A stretch of DNA of 64,000 nucleotides. Origin: OLB16 sp964422415. GTDB lineage: Bacteria > Hinthialibacterota > Hinthialibacteria > OLB16. This document shows positions 52,209-61,600 of this stretch, piece after piece. Made by a program: the position numbers and the translations under genes. Every line of letters starts with the position of its first letter. The stretch's first letter is position 1. Below the pieces are notes generated by a model. That model worked only from the letters and a program-made list of their open reading frames with translations. It did no database searches and was not told the origin of the DNA. Location of the stretch: assembly GCA_964422415.1 (NCBI GenBank), contig CAYRBI010000010.1, forward strand, positions 1 through 64,000, written 5' to 3'.

Positions 52209-53780
52209 ATGATGGGACGTCTTTTTTTTATATGTGGGTTGGTAGTAGGTCTGTTCTCCATGAATCCGGCGATTAAGGCCGCCGATTGGCCATGGTGGGG
52301 GGGCGGACCAGCGAGAAACATGGCCTCCCTGGAGACTTCCATCCCGGATGGATTTAAGCCTGGCGAATTCGTCAAGGGTGGGGATGTGGTCGATCCCGTC
52401 ACTACCCAGAATGTGAAATGGGTGGCCAAACTCGGCTCTGAGGCCTATGGCAACCCAGTCATCTCTGGAGGCAAGGTTTTTATTGGTACCAACAACGAAT
52501 CTCCCCGCGATGCGCAACAGGAGGGAGACCGTGGCGTGGTGATGTGTTTCAATGAAGCCACTGGGGAGTTTCTCTGGCAGCTCGTGGTTCCGAAACTCAG
52601 CGCGGGAAGGGTCTGCGACTGGGAGCTTCTCGGGATCTGTTCTTCTCCCACAGTGGAGGGAGACCGGGTTTATCTGGTGACTAACCGCTGCGAGGCCATC
52701 TGCCTGGATGTCAATGGGTTGACTAATGGCAATGACGGTCCCTTCACTGAAGAAGCCCAGTACATGACACCACCCCCCCGAGCCGGAGAGCCACCGGCCA
52801 CGCCTGTGGAACCTGGGCCCAAGGACGCTGACATCATCTGGCGCTTTGACATGCGCGAGGAAACGGGATCTATCCCCCATAATATCGCCAGCAGCTCCAT
52901 CCTGATCGTGGGTGACCGCCTTTATGTCACCACCTCCAATGGCGTGGACTGGTCGCATGGTTCCATTCCCGCCCCATTCACCCCTGCTCTCATCTGCCTC
53001 GATAAACACACTGGCGCGCTGCTTGGAGAGGAAACCTCGGGTATATGCGAACGGATGTTTCATTGTAACTGGTCCTCCCCCGCTTATGGTGTGGTGAATG
53101 GCCAGGAGATGGTCTTCTTCGGCGCGGGTGATGGCTTCTGTTATGCTTTCGATCCCATGCCTGTGACCCTTGAAGATGGACGTTTGAGCCTCAAGGAGAT
53201 CTGGCGTTTTGATTGCAATCCCCCTGAGTACCGCCGTAAACCGGATGGGACAGCCTTCAAGTATCCCGATCTCAATGGACCGAGTGAGGTTCTAGCAACC
53301 CCGGTGTTCTTCCACAACCGGGTTTTTGCCTCGGTGGGACAGGACCCGGAACAAGGGGATGGCGTTGGTATCTTGAATTGTATCGATGCCACCGGCTCTG
53401 GTGATATCTCACAAACGGGGCGAGTCTGGACCTTTGACAAGATCCGGCGCTCCATGTCGACCCCATCCATTGTGGATGGGCTTCTGTATATCGCCGACTA
53501 TGCGGGGCAGGTGCACTGTCTTGATGCGGACACAGGGAAGGTATATTGGACCCATGACACACAGAGCCACATTTGGGGATCGACTTTATATGCCGGTGAC
53601 AAGGTTTTTGTGGGGAATGAGGATGGAATCCTCACCATCCTTGCTGCCGGTAAGGAAGCCAAGGTTCTCCAGGAGATCGAGTTCACCTCGCCCATCTACT
53701 CAACTCCGGTGGCCGCCAATGGGGTTCTTTATATCTGTACACAAACCCACCTTTATGCGTTTGCGGCACCAAAGAAGTGA
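52209..53780 (+). CDS. Secreted PQQ-like beta-propeller protein
   Basis: A 523-residue exported protein. A signal peptide (MMGRLFFICGLVVGLFSMNP, cleaved near IKAA) precedes propeller blades with the usual D-x-x-T-G-x-x-x-W hits (NEATGEFLWQL, DADTGKVYWTHDT). PQQ ligands are not clear, so it may be a scaffold rather than a dehydrogenase. The ATG at 52209 has AGGAGAGG upstream; the open frame above it is not protein-like. The tRNA-Gln follows. Confidence 0.82.
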   Translation: MMGRLFFICGLVVGLFSMNPAIKAADWPWWGGGPARNMASLETSIPDGFKPGEFVKGGDVVDPVTTQNVKWVAKLGSEAYGNPVISGGKVFIGTNNESPRDAQQEGDRGVVMCFNEATGEFLWQLVVPKLSAGRVCDWELLGICSSPTVEGDRVYLVTNRCEAICLDVNGLTNGNDGPFTEEAQYMTPPPRAGEPPATPVEPGPKDADIIWRFDMREETGSIPHNIASSSILIVGDRLYVTTSNGVDWSHGSIPAPFTPALICLDKHTGALLGEETSGICERMFHCNWSSPAYGVVNGQEMVFFGAGDGFCYAFDPMPVTLEDGRLSLKEIWRFDCNPPEYRRKPDGTAFKYPDLNGPSEVLATPVFFHNRVFASVGQDPEQGDGVGILNCIDATGSGDISQTGRVWTFDKIRRSMSTPSIVDGLLYIADYAGQVHCLDADTGKVYWTHDTQSHIWGSTLYAGDKVFVGNEDGILTILAAGKEAKVLQEIEFTSPIYSTPVAANGVLYICTQTHLYAFAAPKK

Positions 53781-53894
53781 GATCCCATACCCAATGAGAT
53801 CTGAACTGAGAGGAGGCCGAGGGGGAGCCGCGCGAAGGTCTTGAACTAGAACTATGGCTTGGGCATACTCCCAATACATTCGCCGGCAAGAGTT

Positions 53895-53970
53895 TGGGGA
53901 GTAGTTCAATTGGCAGAACGCCTGACTCTGGATCAGGAAGTTCAAGGTTCGAGTCCTTGCTCCCCAGCCA
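53895..53970 (+). tRNA. tRNA-Gln (anticodon CTG)
   Basis: Acceptor TGGGGAG/CTCCCCA, D-arm GTTC/GAAC, anticodon stem CCTGA/TCAGG with loop CTCTGGA, T-stem CAAGG/CCTTG with loop TTCGAGT, then G and encoded CCA. A T-rich run follows the CCA. Confidence 0.96.
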
Positions 53971-54024
53971 ACCTTTTTTTTCCTTCGCAGCAGCGTTTTC
54001 CTTTCCTTTGTGGAGAATGAGTCT

Positions 54025-56712
54025 TCATCCTTCCAGGACTTCACGCACCTTCGTGGCGAGATCTCTCATGTTGAAGGGTTTGGAGATGAAGTGTTCATGC
54101 TCATCCATGATGTGGTGATGGGAAATGGAGTCGGCGGTGTAACCGGACATGAAAAGGGTCTTAAGGTTGGGATAGAGTGAAACTAACTTGGCTGCCAGGT
54201 CTCGTCCACTCATGCCTGGCATGATGACATCGGTGATCAGCATTTGAACAAGGGAGTTATGTTGTTTGGCTTGAGCGATGGCCTCATCGGAAGTAGAAGC
54301 TGTTAGTACCCGGTAACCGAGCCGCTCAAGCATATTCTTGGTCATGATCAGCACGGCTGACTCGTCCTCCACCAACAATAAAGTCTCGTGTCCTCCGCTG
54401 ATCTTCTCGGCCGAGGTTTTACTCTTGCTCTGAGTGGCTTCACCCAGATGCCGGGGAAGGTAGATCTTGAAGGTGGTCCCATGACCGAGCTCACTGTAGA
54501 CATTAATGAATCCATTATTCTGCTTGACAATGCCATAGATGGTGGCCAAACCCAGGCCCGTCCCTTTCCCCATCTCTTTAGTAGTGAAAAATGGCTCGAA
54601 AATCTTGGCCTGAGTCTCTTTATCCATGCCCGAGCCATCATCACTTACCGCCAACAGGGCATATTCGCCAGGTTCGAATCCTGTGTGGGCGGAGCAATAT
54701 TCTTCATCAAAAAACACGTTTTCTGTCTCAATGGTCAGGTTGCCCACACCCGCAATGGCATCCCGGGCATTTACCGAGAGATTGGCCAGTATCTGATCGA
54801 CCTGGGTTGGATCTATTAAAATCGGCCAGAGTTCAGCCGCGGGCTTCCAGAGGAGATGGATGTCTTCGCCAATCAACCGCTGGAGAATCTTCAGCATCCC
54901 CGATACTGTTTCATTCAGATCAAGCACTCTCGGGCTGATTGTCTGTTTACGGGCAAAGGCCAGGAGTTGCCGTGTCAGGTCCGCGGAGCGTTGGGCTGCT
55001 TTTTGGATTTGTAGTAGATCTTCGTAAAGTGAATGCGAGGGCCCCACCTGGTCCATGGCCATCTCGATGTGGCCCAGGATCACTCCCAGCATATTATTGA
55101 AGTCATGGGCCACGCCACCGGCCAAACGGCCCACTGATTCCATCTTTTGAGCTTGGAAGAGCTGCGTTTGTAGGAAATGGTGTTCTTCCTCGGACCGCTT
55201 GCGATCGGTGATGTCGCGGATCGACTCGATGGCGCCGGTCACATGACCTTCGGCATCAAACAGCTTGCTCGCCGCCCCCCAACAATAGGCGCCTTTCCCC
55301 TCCCAAACATTAGGAACAAAAGCTTCGCCGAAAACCTCATTCCCCCTGATTTCAATGGTGGGGTACTCCACGCGTGTTCGCTCAATGGGATCCAAGGCGA
55401 TGTCAATGAGAATGGGGCGCAGTTCAGGATAGAAGCAGAGTGAATAGGTACGCTTGCCCAGGATTTCCTCCTTGGGCATGTTGGTTAGTTGCTCCATGCT
55501 CCGGTTCCAAGCAATGACCTTCCGGTCTTGATCAATGACAAAGGTGGCATCCGGAAGAAATTCGATAATGTCGGCCAAACGCCGGTGGGCTTCCTGGAGA
55601 GTCTGCTCCGCGTGGAGACGGTCGGTCAGATCCTCGAAGGCTACCGCCAGCCGGCTGCCAGGCAGGGGAAAAGCCCGGATCCAAAAAAATGCCGACTTTT
55701 CCTGTTCTTGATATTGCACGCTTTCTACCTCAAAGGTCTGTCCGGTTCTCATCACCTCCAGGTACTTGGCGGTCATTCCGGCCTCGCGCGCATGGGGCCA
55801 AATTTCATTGATCTCATGGTGGATCCACTTCGACATACATATCCCAGTCAGCTTCTCCGCGGCTTCATTGCCGCTGACCAGAATGAGTTGGTCGGGTGCG
55901 ATGTAGTTGAATATACACAAACCGGAGGGGATGGCTTGTACCAAGTCAGTCGATGTCTGAAGGCTCTCCTCTAATTGCTTTTCTCGCGCCTGGATGTTGT
56001 GGTAGGATTTTGAGAGCTGGATAGCAACCAGACCGAGCAATAACGCGAGCGAGGCCAACAGAGCTGGTATCGCCGATCTCATACGGACTGTCCAGATCCA
56101 ATCTTCCGCGGCGATATCTAGCCCCAGGACTACGGGATTGTGACCTTCAGACTGTATGGACAACGGGATCATGCCACTGACCCATGTACCCCAACGGTCA
56201 GTATGTGGCCCCAAGGCAATTTCTTTCCGCTTTGTGAAAACTTCTTGTACCGCTTGTTCTGCCTCGGAGTAGATTTGGCCGGGAGGTGAGTAATCTACTG
56301 AATCGGTGGGTTCTGAATCCACATAAAAAAAGATGGCTCCATCTTGTCTTCGTCCCATCAAGTAGATGAACCGGCAGTGAGGATGAGCCTTCCGGGTGCG
56401 AGTCAGGTGATCTTTAAGCTCCAGGTATTCAGGCCTTACCAGGTCAGCCTCTGAACCGCTCAAAGCGAGGATGGAGGGGTAATCAAGCATTTCGCCCACC
56501 AAGTGGGTTTGTAGGAGCAAATCAGCGCGGAAGGCACGATCCGCGTTGAGTGCAGTCAACCAGCTCGCGCTGCACACGGCGGCCAATGCGGTCAACGATA
56601 TGAGTACCCAACGTGCGTTGAATAGGCGCAATCCTTCTCTCACGCGGGTGGCGAGAGCAATAGAGCCTCTCTGGCTGTGGATTCCCATGGGCGTTGGACC
56701 AAATGCCTTCAT
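54025..56712 (-). CDS. Hybrid sensor histidine kinase
   Basis: An 895-residue membrane kinase. A hydrophobic helix near residue 35, then a periplasmic sensing domain (about 55-200; RTRKAHPHCRFIYLMGRRQD, Cache-like) and a second helix (about 215). At least two PAS domains follow (GLCIFNYIAPDQLILVSGNE and IEFLPDATFVIDQDRKVIAW regions). The HisKA H-box is LAGGVAHDFNNMLGVILGH, the ATPase has DDGSGMDKET and GKGTGLGLATIYG, and a REC domain ends the protein with phospho-Asp in MLITDVIMPGMSG. It has no partner regulator nearby, so it signals through its own REC domain or an unlinked phosphorelay. Confidence 0.93.
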   Translation of the reverse strand: MKAFGPTPMGIHSQRGSIALATRVREGLRLFNARWVLISLTALAAVCSASWLTALNADRAFRADLLLQTHLVGEMLDYPSILALSGSEADLVRPEYLELKDHLTRTRKAHPHCRFIYLMGRRQDGAIFFYVDSEPTDSVDYSPPGQIYSEAEQAVQEVFTKRKEIALGPHTDRWGTWVSGMIPLSIQSEGHNPVVLGLDIAAEDWIWTVRMRSAIPALLASLALLLGLVAIQLSKSYHNIQAREKQLEESLQTSTDLVQAIPSGLCIFNYIAPDQLILVSGNEAAEKLTGICMSKWIHHEINEIWPHAREAGMTAKYLEVMRTGQTFEVESVQYQEQEKSAFFWIRAFPLPGSRLAVAFEDLTDRLHAEQTLQEAHRRLADIIEFLPDATFVIDQDRKVIAWNRSMEQLTNMPKEEILGKRTYSLCFYPELRPILIDIALDPIERTRVEYPTIEIRGNEVFGEAFVPNVWEGKGAYCWGAASKLFDAEGHVTGAIESIRDITDRKRSEEEHHFLQTQLFQAQKMESVGRLAGGVAHDFNNMLGVILGHIEMAMDQVGPSHSLYEDLLQIQKAAQRSADLTRQLLAFARKQTISPRVLDLNETVSGMLKILQRLIGEDIHLLWKPAAELWPILIDPTQVDQILANLSVNARDAIAGVGNLTIETENVFFDEEYCSAHTGFEPGEYALLAVSDDGSGMDKETQAKIFEPFFTTKEMGKGTGLGLATIYGIVKQNNGFINVYSELGHGTTFKIYLPRHLGEATQSKSKTSAEKISGGHETLLLVEDESAVLIMTKNMLERLGYRVLTASTSDEAIAQAKQHNSLVQMLITDVIMPGMSGRDLAAKLVSLYPNLKTLFMSGYTADSISHHHIMDEHEHFISKPFNMRDLATKVREVLEG

Positions 56713-57163
56713 ACGTCTCGCTTGTTGTTCGGCCCTCCAAGGTTACACCTGGTTCTCTCAACTCATAAGGAGCGGCCTGAGGGGACACCTCTTTAAGTTA
56801 CGCCATTCTATCACACAAACACAATTTCCACTCACCAGCAATTAGTAAATCCATGGTTTTCCCGGAGATTTTACTTGTTGCACAACCAAGTTAACAAGGT
56901 GCTGTGTGTGCGGTTGGAGGTGACAATATCAGGGAATCGTCCTGTAAAGAACTTTGACAATCGGGAAGGAGAGAATGGTACGCGTGAAAGGATTCGAACC
57001 TTCGACCTACAGCTCCGGAGGCTGTCGCTCTATCCAGCTGAGCTACACGCGCACATATATTTTGAGAGATCCAATACTTCAACCTCGAACAACTGTCAAT
57101 CTATCAGATTCACGCTGAAGCGTGAATAGGTTACCGTGACCTTCCTTGTACCAATAGAGAACT
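56713..57163. other. Gap holding only tRNA-Arg
   Basis: About 450 bp between the kinase start and the ADP-ribosylglycohydrolase stop. Apart from the tRNA at 56976-57052 nothing is recognised; the kinase promoter is expected in 56713-56975. Confidence 0.4.
56976..57052 (-). tRNA. tRNA-Arg (anticodon CCG)
   Basis: Read on the minus strand: acceptor GCGCGTG/CACGCGT, D-arm GCTC/GAGC, anticodon stem ACAGC/GCTGT with loop CTCCGGA, T-stem GAAGG/CCTTT with loop TTCGAAT, then A and encoded CCA. Confidence 0.96.
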
Positions 57164-59191
57164 TTACTCCACCACCGGAGCATGAACTGTCAGTTCGGTG
57201 ATCGAGGTCCAGCCATGTTTATCCGCATCCGCGCCTTGATCCATGCGGTCTCCTCGAATCCGGATCGCATGGGTCTTCACTGGTTTAAAAGTCAGGCGGT
57301 ATTCAAACCAGTTTGGTTTACTCTCGATATCGCGTCCCGGAATGAGGGGGGGATTGATAGAGAGGTCTTCGACCGGTTGCCAACTACCATCACCTGCCTG
57401 GTACTCGGCGTTGAGAGTGAGGAACCAACCACCACCATACTCCACTGTCCCGGTATGGAAACCAATCAACCCGATTGTTTGGGGTAAAGCCCATTCATAC
57501 CCGTAGTAGTCCGGCTCAGTAACATTCCCCAGCGCCAGGCTGTTGAAGGTCGATCCCTCTCCATTGGTCTTTCCATCGCGGATGACCTCAACCGAATCAG
57601 CCAGCAGGGGTAGGGGGCCGGCCAGACCGAATCGTTCGAAGTCCTTCGGGTTCACTTGGATGACCCTAGCGAGCACCTTTGTGGCTGAGGGAGCCAGATT
57701 GGTGGGACGGACCATTAGGGTGAAATCCCGCACCGCTGAAGTAGTTCCATCCGACACTTCCACTGTCAGGTTATACCGGCCCGGTTGCGATGGGGTACCC
57801 GTGAGTCTGCCATCCGTGAAGATCAGACCCTTGGGGATCCCGCCCTTCTTAAGGGTCCACTGATACTTAGGTCCACCAGCCATGGAGGCTTGATGGAGAA
57901 TCCCCTCCCGCTGAGTTGGCCAGGACACAAACTGGAACTCCACCTCTTTTCCCACCTCCAGATAAGGTTCCGGCTGGCCGGGTAGTTCAACGCGTGGCCG
58001 GTAGGGAAAATTGGGTTCGATCACATAGATCTCTTCTCCGTTTTCCGTGATCTTCCGTCCTCCATGGCTGAGGATCACCTTTTCGCCCTGGATCGCGGTT
58101 CGCTTAGCGAGGTCTTTCAGGCTCACGTCCGGCATGTCTTCGCGGGAGATGTTTTTATAGAAGTCGTTGAAAGGCTCCTTCCAGTTCAGGCCGGGGAAGG
58201 GAAAGAGGAGCTCCTTCGGGATACTCTCTGTACCATGGATGATACCCAGCAGCCCACTCACCGTGGCGGCCTGGTTATCCGCGTCGAAGCCCATCGCGCA
58301 GGCCATATCCAGGGTCTTCTGGAAATCTCCGTTGCCGTATAACAGGGCCAGAATCCCGCAGGCTCCATTGAGATTGGCATTCCAGATGGTTTTTGTGGCG
58401 GCGGGCTCGTTGTGATAATACTTCTGGGCCATCTCCGCACGTGCCTTCTTCCAATCATCTGGAGATTGGGCATGGAGGCGCTTCATGTCCTGGATGGTCG
58501 CAAGGTACCGGCTTCCGGGGGGGAGAGCGGCGGCTCCCAGGTCAATCACTTTGTTCACATCCTGCTCAAAGAAGGCTGCCGCATACATCGCCCCATAGTG
58601 CATGGCCGGTTCGGTACCCCAATCGCAGTTGGTGATCTCCGCGCCGGCCTGAGAACGTTGAACTGCATACATCATCATCCCGGGTGAGATCACCGCCCAG
58701 ATTTCATTGATGAGCTGTGGATCGATCTGGAACCAGTGGGGATTGACTGTTTTGAAGCCGGTGACCGGAGGAGTGTATCCCACCTGCATGGCGGCTAAAG
58801 CAGCACGGTTGGCGATCCAGATCTTGGTCTTGATGTGATGTTTCCAAGTTTCCGCCAACTGCTCCAAGGTAGGCTCAGGACCGTACTTCTCCATGGCCAG
58901 CAGGTCCATGTACTCCAGGTCGGTGTCATCATCCGAGAAGACCCCATTGACCTTACGCAACTCCTCCTGCATGCGGCCATAACCATAGGGGAAGGTTTCC
59001 GGTCCGGGGTTGTCGATGTATTGGTTTTCATGGGGCAGGCCATAGATGTTACCCACACATTGCCCAAGCCAGGAGGCATACACCTTGTCTTCGTAAATCT
59101 TCTTGGGAATCCGGGTCTCTTCTGCTTGGGTCTGGCAAGTCCACGCCAGGAAGATGATGAGGCTACACACCCACATGGAGATCTTGCGCAT
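57164..59191 (-). CDS. Secreted ADP-ribosylglycohydrolase-family protein with Ig-like domain
   Basis: A 675-residue exported protein. A signal peptide (RKISMWVCSLIIFLAWTCQT) leads into an ADP-ribosyl-glycohydrolase domain: YASWLGQCVGNIYGLPHENQ, the first Mg block FSDDDTDLEYMDLL, and near 310 the second block GFDADNQAATVSGLLG, where D-x-D-N replaces the usual D-x-D-T/S. An Ig-like domain (LPGQPEPYLEVGKEVEFQFV) and a beta-sandwich end the protein. The start at 59191 has AGGAGAGAG upstream. Exported members are common in uncultivated PVC-like genomes; their substrate is unknown and need not be ADP-ribose. Confidence 0.82.
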   Translation of the reverse strand: MRKISMWVCSLIIFLAWTCQTQAEETRIPKKIYEDKVYASWLGQCVGNIYGLPHENQYIDNPGPETFPYGYGRMQEELRKVNGVFSDDDTDLEYMDLLAMEKYGPEPTLEQLAETWKHHIKTKIWIANRAALAAMQVGYTPPVTGFKTVNPHWFQIDPQLINEIWAVISPGMMMYAVQRSQAGAEITNCDWGTEPAMHYGAMYAAAFFEQDVNKVIDLGAAALPPGSRYLATIQDMKRLHAQSPDDWKKARAEMAQKYYHNEPAATKTIWNANLNGACGILALLYGNGDFQKTLDMACAMGFDADNQAATVSGLLGIIHGTESIPKELLFPFPGLNWKEPFNDFYKNISREDMPDVSLKDLAKRTAIQGEKVILSHGGRKITENGEEIYVIEPNFPYRPRVELPGQPEPYLEVGKEVEFQFVSWPTQREGILHQASMAGGPKYQWTLKKGGIPKGLIFTDGRLTGTPSQPGRYNLTVEVSDGTTSAVRDFTLMVRPTNLAPSATKVLARVIQVNPKDFERFGLAGPLPLLADSVEVIRDGKTNGEGSTFNSLALGNVTEPDYYGYEWALPQTIGLIGFHTGTVEYGGGWFLTLNAEYQAGDGSWQPVEDLSINPPLIPGRDIESKPNWFEYRLTFKPVKTHAIRIRGDRMDQGADADKHGWTSITELTVHAPVVE

Positions 59192-59261
59192 TGCGGTCTC
59201 TCTCCTCGTTTGATCATTGAAATACCCGGAGTGCAGGGGGAGTCCCCTGTTTTTTCCATCG

Positions 59262-59375
59262 GCCCCCCCACCCCAACCCTCCCCCGCAAGGGGGGAGGGG
59301 GCAAACACACACTCAAGTGTGAACTCCAAACAACTCCCTCCCCCCTTGCGGGGGAGGGTTGGGGTGGGGGGGGGT
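59262..59375. repeat. GC-rich palindromic repeat pair
   Basis: Two inverted units (CCCCCACCCCAACCCTCCCC-type arm with GCAAGGGGGGAGGG core, and its complement) separated by about 30 bp. It lies just upstream of the glycohydrolase gene start and may affect its leader. Confidence 0.85.
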
Positions 59376-59425
59376 GGGAATCGGCGGCAACTGGATACAC
59401 ACCACTCCCACCCCCGGTGAATGAT

Positions 59426-61417
59426 CTACCGCATCTCCTGTCCGCCGGTCACATTGTAGGCTTGGCCGGTCTCATATTCCTGCTCAAGGATATACAGGAT
59501 GGTCCGGACCACATCCGAGACACGGCAGCCACGGTGCATCGGGATCTTGGACTCGTAGATCTTGCGCACTTCATCGCGGGAGACATTGTTGAACTTGGGA
59601 CGGTATTGATCGAATAGTCCTCCGGGCGCGGACCAGAGCGGAAGATCGAAGAAGTTGCCCGGGCATATCGAATTTACCCGGATACCATCCTCGATCAGGT
59701 CCAGCGCGATGCTCTGGGTCAGGCCGATGCCGCCGAACTTGGAGGCCGCGTAACCGGAGTTGTACCTGCTGCCACTCTTGCCCGATTTCGAGTTGATTTG
59801 AATGATGTTGCCGGAGCGCTGGTACTGCATGATCTCCGCCGCCACCTTGGCGCAGATCAGATAGCCTACCAAATTTACATCGATGATGGCCCGCCAGGCC
59901 TCCACCGGGAAGGAAGTGATTTTGAAGGCCTTGAGGATACCCGCGTTGGCGACTACCACATCCAGGCCGCCGAAAGTCTTAACAGCCGCACGCGCGGCGT
60001 GGCGTAGACCCTCCTCGGAGGTCACATTGGCGGGAACGCCGATGATGGATCCCGCTCCGTAACGTTCGTTGAGCTCCGCCACAGTTGCAGCTAAAGTCTC
60101 CGCGTTGAGATCCACCAGCACCAAGCGCGCGCCCTCAGTAATCAAACCCTCGGCGATTTCCTTGCCAACACCCTGTCCGGCGCCGGTTACCAGTATGACT
60201 TGACCGGAGGCGCGTCCACGAGTGGCTGATCCAGCCGCCAGTCCCCGGCGGTACTTCTCCACCGTCCAGGTATCGAGAAAACCATACTCGCGAGGGGAAA
60301 GTGGATTCGGTCCACCAAAGGGCAATGTGTTGGCTAGAATCCGCATCGAGGAGGCGAACATCTCCGCGGTGTTTTTCAGGTCCTTGAAGGTTCCTCCGCC
60401 CGCGTAAGCGCCCAGACCCTCGATCAGATAGACTTGTGGAGTCCGTTTGTACTTTTCGATGTAGGCTGAGAGTGCCTCGTGGGTGGTCTGACGGACCGTG
60501 AATGGATCGAGTGTCTTGGGACGGGGGATCCACAGAGCAAAGGTACCGCAGTACACCACTTGATCGGGAATCAGGCACGGTTGGCTGGCCAGCTGCTTGG
60601 AGAGAATCTGGTCTATTACGGGTTCTTCAATACGCCGGATGAGCCAGGTGGGATCTGGCAGTTGGGAACGCAGTGAGGGAATCACCGCGGCCTCGAAATC
60701 ACTATCGGCCTCCAAGGCCATCTGCTTGCCACGGGGAGCCTTCTTGCGGATGACCCCCCGGATGGTGTCGTCACAAGCCTGCATAAGATCCTCGGCCTCT
60801 TCGGCTGTATCCGCTGCTGTCAGGACGCCATGTTTTCCCATGAAAACGCAGTTCGCGCACACGCCATGTTCGTCCTCGTAGCGTTTCAAGGCCTTGGCGA
60901 GAGTTTGCGCGAGGGGCATGCCGGGATCGACATATGGGATCCAAACCGGGCGGATCTTTTTCGGAAGTGGCAAAGAAGCGAAGGCTTTCTCGCCCTGCTT
61001 TGAACAGGTGATTCCATTGGCCAACTCCCCATGAGTGTGCAGGACGAAGGTCTGGGGCATGAGGGCATGGAGAGTCGATTCCACTGAGGGTCGCATGTTG
61101 GGTTGAGGTGGATTAACCCGTGCATCTAGCAGGACTCGTACGATCTGGTCCTCCCGTTCGTCGCGGTTCTCGCTCCAGTCCTTGCGTTCGAGGATGCCCA
61201 GTACCTCGGGCATACGTAGTTCTAGAAAACCATCGGTGCCGATGGTGGCGAGGGCCTGGCCGCTGGCCTTGATCCAGAGACGATCTCCCTTCTTGACCGA
61301 GGTGTTACCACCCCCGGCGATGATGTGGGATGGATCGGCTCCATACTTTCGTGAGAGCGCCACCAAGTCCTTGAGCAGGCTGGTGACACTCGGTTGCTTA
61401 CGCACAGTACGACGCAT
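59426..61417 (-). CDS. Class II aldolase/SDR fusion (RhaD-like)
   Basis: A 663-residue two-domain enzyme. Residues about 1-410 are a class II aldolase (AGGGNTSVKKGDRLWIKASG, zinc site VLHTHGELANGI), and 420-663 a short-chain dehydrogenase (VTGAGQGVGKEIAEGL, NAG, YAASK catalytic site). This is the architecture of bifunctional rhamnulose-1-phosphate aldolase/alcohol dehydrogenases, which split a 6-deoxy sugar phosphate and reduce lactaldehyde. The ATG at 61417 is where family similarity begins; the open frame further upstream is not conserved. No rhamnose isomerase or kinase is nearby. Confidence 0.9.
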   Translation of the reverse strand: MRRTVRKQPSVTSLLKDLVALSRKYGADPSHIIAGGGNTSVKKGDRLWIKASGQALATIGTDGFLELRMPEVLGILERKDWSENRDEREDQIVRVLLDARVNPPQPNMRPSVESTLHALMPQTFVLHTHGELANGITCSKQGEKAFASLPLPKKIRPVWIPYVDPGMPLAQTLAKALKRYEDEHGVCANCVFMGKHGVLTAADTAEEAEDLMQACDDTIRGVIRKKAPRGKQMALEADSDFEAAVIPSLRSQLPDPTWLIRRIEEPVIDQILSKQLASQPCLIPDQVVYCGTFALWIPRPKTLDPFTVRQTTHEALSAYIEKYKRTPQVYLIEGLGAYAGGGTFKDLKNTAEMFASSMRILANTLPFGGPNPLSPREYGFLDTWTVEKYRRGLAAGSATRGRASGQVILVTGAGQGVGKEIAEGLITEGARLVLVDLNAETLAATVAELNERYGAGSIIGVPANVTSEEGLRHAARAAVKTFGGLDVVVANAGILKAFKITSFPVEAWRAIIDVNLVGYLICAKVAAEIMQYQRSGNIIQINSKSGKSGSRYNSGYAASKFGGIGLTQSIALDLIEDGIRVNSICPGNFFDLPLWSAPGGLFDQYRPKFNNVSRDEVRKIYESKIPMHRGCRVSDVVRTILYILEQEYETGQAYNVTGGQEMR

Positions 61418-61600
61418 GTTAGACTCCGCAATGGATAAAATGGACGCTGGTGTGAAAACCAAGAGGAAGGTACCACTGGATGATTCCCTGGCCAATAGGA
61501 GCGAGCCTGCGTGGGGTGTATACCCGCAACCGGTTGCGTGAAAAGATCTTCTGGGTGTGTTTCCGGCGATGGCTATCTCTGATTTGTTAGGTTGAAATGA

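Noticed and set aside
58835..59617. Plus-strand frame of about 260 codons
   Set aside because: Antisense to the glycohydrolase and spans the palindromic repeat; it carries repeat-derived Pro/Gly-rich peptide.
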